DNA of 64,000 nt, taken from contig CM065647.1 in NCBI GenBank assembly GCA_033220425.1, positions 1,922,001-1,986,000 on the forward strand, given 5' to 3'. Each line of letters starts with the position of its first letter. The first letter of the stretch is position 1. The position numbers and the translations under genes were made by a program. Origin of the DNA: Lepraria neglecta. Lineage: Eukaryota > Ascomycota > Lecanoromycetes > Lecanorales > Stereocaulaceae. Under the pieces are notes generated by a model. It was given only the letters and a program-made list of their open reading frames with translations, was not told the DNA's origin and ran no database searches. This document shows, in pieces, positions 34,894-47,363 of this stretch.

Positions 34894-37800
34894 ATGGCCT
34901 CAAGACTTATGCGGAGGTCCCGGAGGTCGAGCCCTACCGACACCTCCCTGCGAGACAGCGTGCCTATAAAACGGGAGGCGCAGGCAGATGAGAATAATGC
35001 CGACGGGTCAGAAGAATGGACTGAGCCTCCACTACGCCCACCGGCGCCAAGTTTCGAAGATTACAAAGGGCTTGAAAGACATGGCGTACTGGAGCATATG
35101 GCGCCACTGGGAAGTCTCCCAGGTACCAAGGTCAAGGCAAGGCTCAAGCAACACGAACCTCCACGGCGGGCAGCACACCTTAAGAATGGCGACGCAAGAG
35201 CAGCAAGGGACGAAGTGAGCACTCCTGAGCCGGTACCTCTGGTTGCTACAAGACGATCTGAGCCTCGCAAACCTGAAGAACGGCCGGCAAAAGTTTCGTC
35301 ATCTCGAGAAAGAGACGAAGACTACGACTATAAGCCCAAGGGCAACACGAGAGCTGCGCCAGCCAAGGCAAATTCAACACACGCAGCGGCCTACGGAACC
35401 CCAGTACCACGCACTGCACGAGAGCAGATCAAACTCAAACAGATCGTGGACACAGCTGTCAAACGATCCAACGATCTCGGTGATGATGTGCTCGGTATCG
35501 CTGTGAAGCAACTATATGAGGAGAGTCTACATAATCGTGCACTTGCCGATCTTCTTGACGCCGTCCTTACACAAAAGCCAACACCTCAACAAACGCTTGA
35601 ATTCCAAAGCTATATCAAGGGAGCAAGGAAGAAGATAAAGGCTGGTGAGGAGACGGGATCAAAGTCTATGTCAAATTCTCCAGCTACCAAGAGCGCAAGG
35701 ACAAGTTTCACACGCCACTTTGGCAACCCCAAGGATCAGTCAAGCGCGCCCGGAATTCACCACCATCCTCCCAACTCCAACCATCGACCTTCAAAACAAA
35801 ACACCAACAATATGGAAACCAATGGAAGCCCGTCCAAGGATGAGCGGCCTGCAAAGAGGATAAAACGTTCGAAGAGCGCTTCTAGTGATTCATCTCTGTC
35901 ATCTTTAGACTCTGCCGTTGAAGACTTTGCTCCAAGCATAGAAACAGCTTTACCCAGTGCCTCAAATTCCTTACCTACTCAGAAGACAACTCAGCCTAAG
36001 TTCCAAGCCTCCATGGGCCCAAGGTTAGGATCATTCTCAACACGACCCTCTGATGTGTCGGCAAGACGGCCCATAATCTCGCCAGCAAATTCCGCATCAA
36101 GCCCCACCCCGGAGGATCTACTCGCAAGGAAACGTGAGCGAGAGAGGCTGAAGCAAAGCTTTCGTGATCATATGGTTCAGGAAAGTGGAATCAGAGCTAG
36201 CCCAGCTCCAAGGATTCAGGCGCGATCGACTGCTCACCTCACTGTGCTGGCGGAGAGAGGACAACAGGCACGATTACGCAACGGCACCAGCAATAGGAAT
36301 AGAAGGGACGATTATGAGGCTCTTGACTCCCCAGGATCGTCTAGTTATGGCGACCTTCTCATCCCTCCTCCGCCGGGTGCTTCGAGAGGGGCGACTCCAA
36401 ATCAGCTGGGTCGGCCGCCGAAAGCGGTCAAGAAGACAGCTGCGCGCATCAAGATGTCGTAAGTACCAAGTTTCTATCACTCTCCATCTCGAGAAATCTT
36501 TGTCGTCACTGTTGTGCGATGAGGTTTCGGGGCTCGTTGTGTTCCATTGTCACTTTCATTCTCTTTCGTAGAACCAGCCACCTTTTTCGGAAGCCCCCCA
36601 ATTTTCTGGCAAAAATCACTTCGACCAATTTCCATCTATTCCATATACTCTTCATCTTCAACTACTCCTTTATACATCTTTATAATAAACTGCGCTGGCC
36701 GCAATCAGTTTTGATCTATTCATGTACATCATACCATTTTTTCTTTATTTGCAAGACCCTACACCTCATATTCTAGTCGCAAATGGCACGGAAAAAGGCA
36801 GAGAGAAAACCTACACCAGACGAAGCTGACATTGAACCTCCTACAAGGCCCGTTAAGAAACGAGTCACCGCTGGTATTGGCCGTGCAGCAGAGACTGAGA
36901 GCAACGCCGTCAGCTACGGACGCACCGACGATAATCCAGATGTAAGCAGCTCTTTCCCCTACCTAATCGCTCCCTTGTCATGTCTCCTTGCTTTGCTCCC
37001 TTGAGAGACGTCCTCGCACCATTCGATACTCTTCAGACATATATAAGAATCTGCGTACATGATAACTGGATGGCTAATTTTCGGGTTCTACAACAGAACT
37101 CGGACGTGTGTACTGCCTGCAGCGGGAGCGGCAAGTTGATCTGTTGCGATGGATGTTGGCGCGCGTTCCACCTTACCTGCTGGGATCCTCCCATGACTTC
37201 AGAAGCGGCCGAGAACATCGAGGGTAAATGGTACTGCTATAAATGCAAGGCCTCTCGCTCCGTGCCACCACTGGTAGAACGCGGAGTATTCGGCGAACTC
37301 ACAAGCGAACTCAACAAGAAGAACCCTACTGCTTTCCATCTTCCTCCAGCTATCCGAGATTACTTCGACGGTGTCAAGACTGGCGATGAGGGCGAGTACG
37401 AGGACGCTGGTGTTGCCAAAGCCAACAAGTAAGTTCAGCTCTCCTACCAAGTACTCGCAGCATCAGACTAATCATCGAATAGGGTGCGCGGAGGCTATGA
37501 GCAACTTCCCGACAACTTCAAGCTTAAAGACAACAAAGAAAACTCAGTCTTATGCTTTCGCTGTAGCGAGTCTTCCTTAGACAAGCGTGAGATTGTTCCG
37601 TGTGACTACTGCAATTTGTCATGGCATTTGGACTGCCTCGATCCTCCACTCGCTGTTTCCCCTGTGAAGCGCAACAATCGCAAGAGCACATGGCTGTGCC
37701 CGAACCATGTCGACCACGAGCTTGCACATCTCGGATCCCAGGCTCAGATGTTGGTTCAGCGGTCGAATAAGTTACATGCGAAACCAGGCCGCGCATTTAA

Positions 37801-38439
37801 GATCCGCCGACCCAAGAATGCTCTCATCGTCGACATCGGCCTCCGCCGTGGTTTCAAGAATAATGGTCTCATTGAGATCGAGAACGATCCTAGCGATGAA
37901 GATAGCGATTATGACGAGAAGCAGAATGTCGCCAAAGTCTATCGTGTCACTGAGTCAGGCCTGAAGCTTGACTTCATTGATCGCGTCAAGCGGTAAGTCT
38001 TGTGATACCCGTAACAGAGATACAATCTAACAGCCTCCTCAGCATGAACGAAGAGGCTGCTCAGGCCGAAGCTGCTCAAGCTCTAACCCGGTCTCGCGCT
38101 GCAACGATGGAAGGACATCAGCCGCCCTTCGAGGCACGTCCCTTCGTCGAGCGCCAAGCCGCTATCTCAATGTTGCAACTGGCTCAGAATGAGGAGGCGC
38201 CTGTCAGTCAGGACGCAGCCAAGAATCTCATGTACACTCTCACTGTAAGAAGCTGGCCTCATCATTCGATCTATGATGCCTTCGCTAACTTCATACGACA
38301 GGCCGAGGCACCTGACGGAGTCGAAAAGCTCTACGCTGCTGAGGATGCTGAGGAGGAAATGAATGACTTGGAAAAATTGATTGAATTAGCTCAACGCCGC
38401 ATCGACCAGCTCAAAGGCAACACATCCGCAGGTGCATAA
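34894..38439 (+). CDS. Rco1-like double-PHD protein (Rpd3S/Clr6 complex II)
   Basis: Exons 34894-36458, 36848-36941, 37097-37428, 37483-37992, 38043-38439 give 965 aa. The N-terminal part has SFEDYKGLERHGVLEHMAPL (about residue 52) and a long basic/Ser-rich region. PHD1 (about 556-605) reads CTACSGSGKLICCDGC, FHLTCWDPP and WYCYKC. PHD2 (about 686-740) reads CFRC, IVPCDYCNLSWHLDCLDPP and WLCPNH. The C-terminus is helical. In yeast Rco1 anchors the Rpd3S deacetylase to transcribed chromatin with Eaf3. Splicing ATG-TC to G-CCC across the 389-nt intron gives KMSPVKKRVTAGIGR, which fits the family as remembered; the branch GCTGAC lies about 20 nt before the AG. An in-frame ATG at 36783 inside that intron could start a short PHD-only form. 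Confidence 0.82.
36783..36847 (+). other. In-frame alternative N-terminus inside rco1 intron
   Basis: ATG at 36783 in good context (CAAATGG) stays open and in phase with exon 2, giving MARKKAERKPTPDEADIE before the shared VKKRVTAGIGR. It is preceded by about 300 nt of pyrimidine-rich, promoter- or leader-like sequence. A transcript from here would encode about 465 aa with both PHD fingers. Confidence 0.4.
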
Positions 38440-39140
38440 GGGCATTATATGGACGACGCAAGGAAGGAAGGATCTCGAGGAAGCGATCACTATGGATCAT
38501 CATTGGACCGTCGTTACCTTGAGGGAGGGAAATCAGCATAAGGATACAAGGTGTTTGGACCGCATTGCGAGGCGTTCCAGGAAATATCTTGGGTAGTATG
38601 CATTTACGACGGCGTATCTCAGCGGCAGCATACTTGCCAGCTAATCAATCAGCATTCGCAGTGCGTCTGGTGTTGGCTTCTAGGCCATGGGCCACAGATT
38701 GTACTCTATACTCTTGAATATTCGCTGTCTAGGCAGCTATCCATCCGTTCATCTAGATAGCATATTTTATCTAGAATCCACTCGCTTTACTTACTCATGA
38801 CCGCAAGGCAACAGTATACTGCACTCGTACCTAGGCCTATGTGGTTTCACGAGGAGCTTGACCAGAAGACAATGTGGAAAGGAGTGCTCAGTGCTAGTCG
38901 AGCTACGTAGGCAATGAGTGGGCTTGATGATTGAGCAATATGTTTTGTGGCTTTCAATACAGCTAGAGTAGGCAAAGCTATGCTAGATGAACAATCCGCT
39001 CAAAGCAAAAGCAATCGTTTGAATACATAAGGTACAGACTCATCAATCTCCTCCTATCCATTCGGAGTCACAATGCTGCAATATCCACATGAATGAGAGC
39101 CAGGCTAATACGAATCACACAAGAAAGACATCAACATCAT
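38440..39140. other. Convergent intergenic region rco1/pds5
   Basis: About 700 nt of 3' flanks. No gene, RNA or repeat was recognised. Confidence 0.5.
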
Positions 39141-42100
39141 CTACCTGCCCTTGCGAGTCTTGCTACCACCCTTTGGCGCACTAGCAACTTTCTTCGGAGA
39201 AGGCTTAGGGGTAGGTTTGGGAGTAGGCTCCTTCTCCTCGGCCTCTTCTTCTTCCTCTCCCCCTTGTTCGTCACTCGCCTCATCCTCATCAATGACCTCG
39301 CCGTCGTCATTGACGATTGCGCCGTTTTCGTACTCCCATGCTGCAACTCCATCTCCCATCTCTTCATCGTCTTCATCATCATCTCGTTCCGCATACCTCC
39401 CCCCACTGACATTGACTCGTCCACTTCTTCTCCTCTCACTAGAAACCACCTCATCATCGCTCTTCCGCTTCTTCGTCTTCGGAGCCTTAGAAGCACCCGG
39501 CGGCTTCGCTTTCTTCTCTTTTGCGGGGCCTTTCCGAATGGGCAGCTGCTTCGCACGCTTACTACTCCTCTCATCACCATTCACATGCCCTTCACTCCTC
39601 CTCTTCTTGCCCTGATTTTTCGCAGCGCGCATACTCGTCTTGACCAAGCCTTCTACGCCTTCCTCGACGCCCTCAGGTAGATAGTTCTTCTCTGCAATTT
39701 GCTGCGCTTCTTCATGGTCTCTCACTTCTGTGAAGAGAGTGTGTGGTAGCCGTACCTTGCCCGGCATCGTCTGGATATTCCAGTTGTGTGCATCCTCGAA
39801 TTTGCGGATAACGAGTTGAGCCAGGTCGCTGAGGTGGTAGAGATTTTCATCATACTTTGCCGAAGGGGTGATAGCGTCGCGCATTTGTTTCACCCGCTGA
39901 GCAACATGGTAAATCAATGAAAGATTCTCCTCTGTAGCGACAGAGTGCAGGTAGAAGAGTATGTAGCGAGCGAAATCAATGAGGTCTTCAGCCGTGGAGT
40001 CGAAGTCGGGATGATGGGCGAGAAGCGAGATTAGGCGTGCGAAGACAGATTCCATGACTATATTGGTTTTGGCCATAGGGTTCTGTTCTTTGAGAGCGTA
40101 GAACTGAGCAGCGCGGCTTCGGATCCAGGTTGTGGTGTCGGATTTTAGGGAAACGCTTGGCTCGAAGGCGAGGAGGAAGGGAATGGTGTAGAAGCGTTGA
40201 GGAAGCTTTTGTTGGCCAAGGTACTTTTTGAGCCGTTGCAGGAACGAGGAGCGGACTTGAAGGATTGAGTCCTGAGCCATGAGGGCTAGGGCGTTGAAAG
40301 CGGTGGGTGGGAAGAGAGAATCCGTTTGTTTCTTCCTGCAAAGTTTAAGGCAGAGGCGGGCGGCGAGAAGGCGGAGATGTGGTTTGTGGGTTGGTGGTGT
40401 GTCTTTTGAGGGTAACAACTCCCCCTTGTTGGTAATTAGATTAGAAAGGACTTTGTAGACTGGTTCCGCAATTTCGGAAAGGGTATCCGGTTCAGGATGT
40501 GAGCGGATCCGGTTGACCAAGATTTTGAGAGCCCAGCACTTGGCTTCACATTCTGCGTCAATAGTGGGAGACCACTCGTACGAAGCCGGGGCATCTTTAG
40601 ATTCAGTGCGAACCTTGAGTAGGATCTCTTCGATTGCGATGTCACTGACAGCATCGCTCTCCTGGTAGACCTGGGTAGGAGCCAGCAGCATGATCTGGGA
40701 AAGAGTCGCTAGTCGAGATAGGAAACCCTCTGCGCCATACTCGAAGCCTTTGACACACTTGTTGACGAGATCTTTCGCTATCATCTCTTTCTTGTCTGAA
40801 GCTGTCATTATGATGGTGACTGCATACTTGGCTGCTTCTGCTGGTGTACCATAGAGGGCAAAACTCGTCATTGCTTGGATAAATTTCCGATCTTGTGGTA
40901 TTTCTTTCGAATACTTCGCGGCATATGATGCACACGCTTTTAGATTGTCCACGGCTCCAGGGTCATTGACTTTGTTCGCATTTGGTACATCATCTTGGAG
41001 TGACGTGCAGATCTCTTGGACGTGAGATTTCAGGACTTCTGGTGAATGAGTGGAGATATCCCTGAGCATTTCATGAGCTGTTCCAGCTAAGGTCTTCTCG
41101 TCCGTCCTCGAATATTCCATGATAGATGGAACATGACTCTTGTTGTAGATGAGGATGCTGACGCGGTAGAGGAGAGGAACTAGCACGTTGAGTAGGTCTT
41201 GTGGAGCAGTACCCGACTGTTCGATACGCTTGGTGAACTCTTTCTATCGGGGCAATTGTTTAGTATTTTGGTCCCATAGCGTGGGCTGGACCACTTACGA
41301 TAGCTTTCACCACTGTCCGATAATCGCTCTCTGGTGCCATGCAAAACCGGATCAGCTGGTAGCTACGTCGGTCATGCGTCTTTGCGAACTTCCACAGACA
41401 CTCCGAGGCTTTAGATGGATCTGGAAACTGTTTGGCAAATTCCTTTATCAGACGAGCCAGATGTTCCTTGATCTCCTTCTCATGTGAATCCATGACGCCG
41501 CCCTAGGCCACAGTCAGTCATTTCCTTAGGAAAAGCACAAAGCTCCACTAACATTGTAGTCTTCACAGCGCGCCAGATATACTGTCATGATTTGTGCTAG
41601 CTTCCGCTGCCGCGCTTGAAAGACGAAGAAAACCTTCTTCGCTCTCTCATCTAGGTCCTTGGTAAGCAACAAGATTCTCTCTACTCTGAGTTTGTCAGGA
41701 TCTATGTTGTTCGCTTCGACATCCCCATTCGTCTGGCTGTCTTTGGCCTTTTGTGAATTGCCATTGGTAAGTTTTGCACTCTTTGTCTTGATTGGAGGGT
41801 AGCTGAGAGGTAGTAATGGCTCGTACAAGACATGATCAAGCAAGACATTGATCTCCATGTCATTTGCATAGTAAGTGTCCAGGATCTTTGAAGGAACCGC
41901 ACCAATAGTTGAGATTACTTGCTCTTCCCCTGCAGCTATTGTTCCCGCTGCGACACCCCACAGGCGGGCGAGTACGCCCATTGCCTCTACTCGCACAGCA
42001 TGCTTCCGATCACGGACTCTTTCAGCAAGGGTTGCAAGCACGGATCCCGACTTTTCTAAGCCACCATATGATCCAAGTTTGATGACCACATCTCGAAAGC

Positions 42101-43626
42101 TGAAAGTTCCTACAGCTTTTACAGCTGCAATTCGTACTTTCTCATCAGCATCGCCCATCATTCTGGCAAGGTCATTTATGAGACGTTCTTCCTGTGGCTG
42201 AGCCAGACCAACACCGCCAGCCGACGTAGTCAATATACGTCCAATACCTGTGGTCCATGCTGATCGAATAATGGGTGATTTGTCGTGGCATCTACCCAGG
42301 AAGCTAGCGTACGCCTGCGGGTGTGCTTGAGGGAATGGCTGTGGAGAGGAGGGTTTTGTCAGGACGTTTTGATTGATTGTAAGGTTGACGGAGTCGGATA
42401 AAGTGACAGGCGGATACGCAGCAGGATCTAGTGTCGGCGGTGGTGGTAATCCCGCTGCTCCTATGCCTGAGATAATGTCTCCGAAAGTTTCCGTAGCTAA
42501 AGAACGTAGATGAACGTTTTCCGCGGACAGCTCAGCCTCTAATTGTGGTATCACGTTTTGTAATACTGCAGGACAGACACGCCATAGCTCTCGTAGCAAT
42601 TGGTGGACTTTGTGCAGCTCTTTGAGGTCCTCTTCTGTAGGCCCACCAGCGATGTCCATATCGGAATCATCCAGGTCGTCGCTGACTTTTCGATGTGACG
42701 CTTTCTTGCTTGGAACCTTGGCCGCCGAAGATGATGAAGCGTCGATGATCACGTCGTTGAAGTATTGGCTGATGTATCGTGCCATTTTCTCCGGGCAAGT
42801 ATTGCAGATCGTCTTTGCCATATTATATGCTGGGGGTAGCTCTTTCAATACCAGAGTAGATTGCTTTTCATCAACCGTTGCAGCATTCTTCTTGTTCTTC
42901 CCAGTATAGCCGCTCAAGGCACGAGGATCTGTCCGGAGAAATTGGGCAACTATCACATCGATTACCTCTGATGGGAGCGTTGCAGACTCGTCCACCATCG
43001 TAACTAGGATCGAAGTCATATGGAGTTCAACATTCTTGCCATATTGCTCTCCAGATGAGGATTTTGCAGAGCCTGCCAGTATGTCGAAGAAGTGGGTAAA
43101 AAGAGCGATCATCAATGGTTCCGAAGAGGGTATATCGGTGAGCAGGATAATGCTTTTGACTTGCGCGAGGGAATTCAGCACGAATAAATGCTGTGGATTG
43201 TATGCGTTTGAAGGGTCTGATATAGATGGGAGGATGTTAGTAATGAGCAGGTTGAAAATATCCTATGTAGCCATTAGCATGGGGGGTCGATACGATTTCT
43301 ACACCGTGCTTACTGACCTTCAACTGCTGCCCGGTGTATGGTGCATCTGGCGCGCAGAGTCTCAATATTTCCACTAAACAGCAAGCGGTCCAAGCCTTGA
43401 CACCCTTGTCCTTATGTCCCAGGAGATTAGGGCTTGCCAACTCTTTTGCGACTGTACTGAAAGATTCCCGCTCGTTCTCCTCCTGCTCCATGCCCTTCAT
43501 CTCCTTTGACAGAGCCTGTAGCCTCCGCAGGAGATCTGCGATGGCAATAGGTTTTCCGGCCCGCCATGATAGAGGCTCATTGAATTGAAGGCCTGGTAGT
43601 TCGTGCTGCGACTCGTCCAATTCCAT
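39141..43626 (-). CDS. pds5: Sister-chromatid cohesion protein Pds5 (BimD/Spo76)
   Basis: Exons (complement) 43318-43626, 41553-43262, 41299-41502, 39141-41243 give 1441 aa. The start is the ATG before ELDESQHE; the in-frame TTG at 43665 was not used. The N-terminus LQFNEPLSWRAGKPIAIADL and the helical-repeat (HEAT) body match fungal Pds5: KGVKAWTACCLVEILRLCAPDAPYT, HLFVLNSLAQVKSIILLTDI, FLRTDPRAL, DKSPIIRSAWTTGIGRIL, DDVPNANKVNDPGAVDNLKACA. The last ~170 residues are basic/acidic with nuclear-localisation-like clusters and a KPTPKPTPKPSPKK tail. Pds5 binds cohesin (Scc1/Scc3) and regulates loading, acetylation and release. The A. nidulans homologue is BimD. Introns are 50-55 nt. Divergent to the agmatinase gene. 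Confidence 0.93.
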
Positions 43627-44003
43627 GGTGGTCGTTGAACCCGCTGTTCGTGCGGGTATTTTCAAAACCTAGGCGCACGGTCGGGCGTATCTTCTTTCTC
43701 TCACGCTCGTCACATATCGGAAATTGTTACTTTGAGCTTTACGTACGCTTCAGATCGCAGATGCTGCATGTACCGCTGTGTTGTATGAAAGGTTTTTGTC
43801 TGATATCTAGCTAGGCGCGTCGCGACTCGAAAGACGTCGGCCTATCAATTTTCCGCCCCGCTTTCGTTCAATACTTGAGTTCCTCAGTTTCTTGGACTCT
43901 TCTACCAATTAGACTCACTTGCAGTTTGCCATATAAGAGAGGCTCGTATTCGTGATAGACGTAGACATCTTTATGTGCTACAACTTGGACACGGTTTTCT
44001 ACA
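43627..44003. promoter_or_regulatory. Divergent promoter pds5/agmatinase
   Basis: 377 nt between outward-facing starts. No defined site is claimed. Confidence 0.45.
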
Positions 44004-45525
44004 ATGTTCCGTCCACTTCTCCTCATATTCGTTATCTCTTCGATTTCCATAGCTTCGTCCTTTTATGACAATCCTGAGCAAGATCCATTACCTCCTGGTC
44101 CAGATTCTGCAGAGGAACTTCACAGGAAATGGGACTTTGAGGTACTCCCTTTCGAATAGTCCATTGATTTATATCATTAGCACCTCCTCTTCACAGTACT
44201 GTATCATTGATATTGCAATAGTGGGGGTTTTCAGGCATATCGACCTTCGCACACCTAAAACATGTCAAGTCCTTGAGCGATAGGGACACTGCCTTTGATA
44301 TTGGTATCATAGGAGCGCCATTTGACACGGCTGTCAGTTACAGGCCTGGTGTGTATCCGTCTTCTATTGCAGATTTAAGTTTGTCGGAACTGAAAGCATG
44401 CTTGTAATATGGATATGCTCATTAACAAGCTGTATCATTCTCAAAAAGTTACTATCTCGCTTTCTTGACATGCCCACCCCCGTTACAATAAGCCATGCTG
44501 CATTTCCATCTGCCCTCCACGTACTTTCAACCTAACCCTCATGACCAGGAGCACGTTTCGGCCCTCGTGCAATCCGCGCAGCATCAGCCCGGCAGACATC
44601 TTTCCGCGGTTTCAATCCTCGCCGGGGCCTGAACCCGTTCGCTGCCCAATACACCATTCTCGACTGTGGAGACATTCCAATCACCCCGTTCGATAACGCA
44701 CTCGCGGTTCAACAGATGAGCGAAGCTTTTCTTGAGCTTGGCTCCCGCCCTCCAGCTCTCATCCACTCAACAAACCCTAAGCCAAAACTCCTCACCCTAG
44801 GCGGAGACCACAGCATAGCCCTTCCAGCTCTGAGAGCACTCAACAAGATCTATGGGGGCCCGGTGGCAGTGCTGCACTTTGACGCCCATCTTGATACCTG
44901 GCATCCTGCTAAATATCCCTCAGCATGGCCATCTGCTCAAAGCGATTTCACTCATGGCAGCATGTTCTGGATTGCCTCGAATGAGGGGTTGATCCTTAAT
45001 GGCTCTTCTGCCCATGCTGGCCTGCGGAGCCGATTGACTGGATGGGATGATTATGAGGACGATGAGCGTCAGGGCTTCTTGCGTATTTCCACAGATGATA
45101 TCGATGAGATGGGAACGGCAGGTATCATCAACGCGATTCTAGAAAGAATTGGTACCGAGATCCCAACGTATTTGAGTTTGGATATTGATGTGCTTGATCC
45201 TGGCTTGGTGAGCATAATCCTTCTCCGATAACAGAGATGTATTCACGACTAACATGAGTAGTGTCCTGGCACAGGGACTCCTGAAGCTGGAGGCTGGACT
45301 TCCCGCGAAGTCATAAGGATCCTCCGCGGCTTAGAAAGCCTAAACGTCGTAGGCGCTGACATCGTAGAAGTAGCCCCCGCCTATGATGGTAGGGGAGAGC
45401 AAACAGCGTTGGTGGCAGCACAAGTAGGATACGAGATCCTCACAAGTTGGGTTGGGAGGGGCATGGCAGAGATGGAGAAGGCAGACTCAGAGGGCAAGAC
45501 TGAGAATGGTAGGGATGAGCTGTGA
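44004..45525 (+). CDS. Agmatinase-type ureohydrolase with signal peptide
   Basis: Exons 44004-44141, 44222-44348, 44549-45207, 45262-45525 give 395 aa. Residues 1-19 ([19 protein letters not shown]) are a secretion signal. The ureohydrolase fold carries both Mn sites: GGDHSIALP (about 173), FDAHLDTW (about 198) and [11 protein letters not shown] (about 299), plus [20 protein letters not shown] and [15 protein letters not shown]. The exon 2 acceptor (AATAG) was chosen over a later CAG because it yields [15 protein letters not shown] in frame. The 200-nt intron 2 is longer than most here. The family splits agmatine or other guanidino compounds to urea and an amine; fungal members with signal peptides are usually labelled agmatinase or proclavaminate amidinohydrolase-like. 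Substrate not determined. Confidence 0.88.
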
Positions 45526-46463
45526 GAGTTGTTATTGCTTGCAACGGTAAGAGATCTTAACACCCCGTGGATATTCAACTCGTGTTGGGATCACGCTCGG
45601 TGCCATCTACTACATATAACGAGGTTCAGAGCGGATGGAACGTCAAGTGGGCGTGACTATGATAGTGGACTTAGGCTCAGACCTAGTAGTACAAAGCTTG
45701 GTACAGAGAAAGCAAATATATGAACTAGACGAATTGATACCCGGAATTCTTCATTTGTCGTGGATGCTCTCTTATATGGAATAAGGAGAAATTTGTCTGC
45801 CCGCTTCGAAGGCTCTACTCCAAGTAAGCTAAATTATGTCTCATCTCGAAAGTAGAAGACTTCTCGTTTAGGTTTCTATCTATATGGTATCAACGGACGA
45901 CGGACCTGGCCAATTCTCTAAGCAGTGTGAAAGCCCTTTAGTACTGGTTTCTGGTATGAGAATGCAAAAAGTTGATAGCTCAGGTAGCACACACGTCTAG
46001 TTCTACGGTAAGCACGATTCATGGACAATGTTTACGTGGAGGAGCAAATGGGAAGCGATTTTTTGATCAGCACGAACAGAGTATCTTGGAGGCGCGAGTC
46101 TGTAAGAAACTGTTCAGAGTTCTCCAACGCAGGAAGATCATGCTCATCAAAGGGAGATAAAGGCTTCTAGCAGCAGGGAAGAACGCACGCAAAGCATGAT
46201 GGAGGTAAAGGCAGCAAGTCTATATTGTATCTACGATGCTGCGAACCGGGAAGGAAGACATTTGGCAGGAGGCCGTTATCAAGGGCACAGCCAACCAGCA
46301 AGGAAATATGAATACTTTGCAGTACTTTCTACTGGGATTTCTGATTGCCTTGCATGAAGCGTCTGAAACCGGTAAGCAAGTTCTTACTCTCTTCCTCAGT
46401 GAAGAGTTTTCTTCGGACAATGCCTAAACGCCTGCTGACCTTGCAGCTATTGATTTTTCCAAT
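45526..46463. other. Convergent intergenic region agmatinase/cdc42
   Basis: About 940 nt with only short frames that resemble nothing. Confidence 0.5.

Positions 46464-47363
<900 letters not shown>

Noticed and set aside
36783-37004. Separate small gene starting at the ATG in the rco1 intron
   Set aside because: It stops just past the next donor site and is better explained as an intron-internal alternative start of the same gene.
39093-39680. 195-codon plus-strand frame and other long frames over the pds5 3' end
   Set aside because: They arise from the low-complexity acidic/basic codons of the Pds5 tail and have no independent support.
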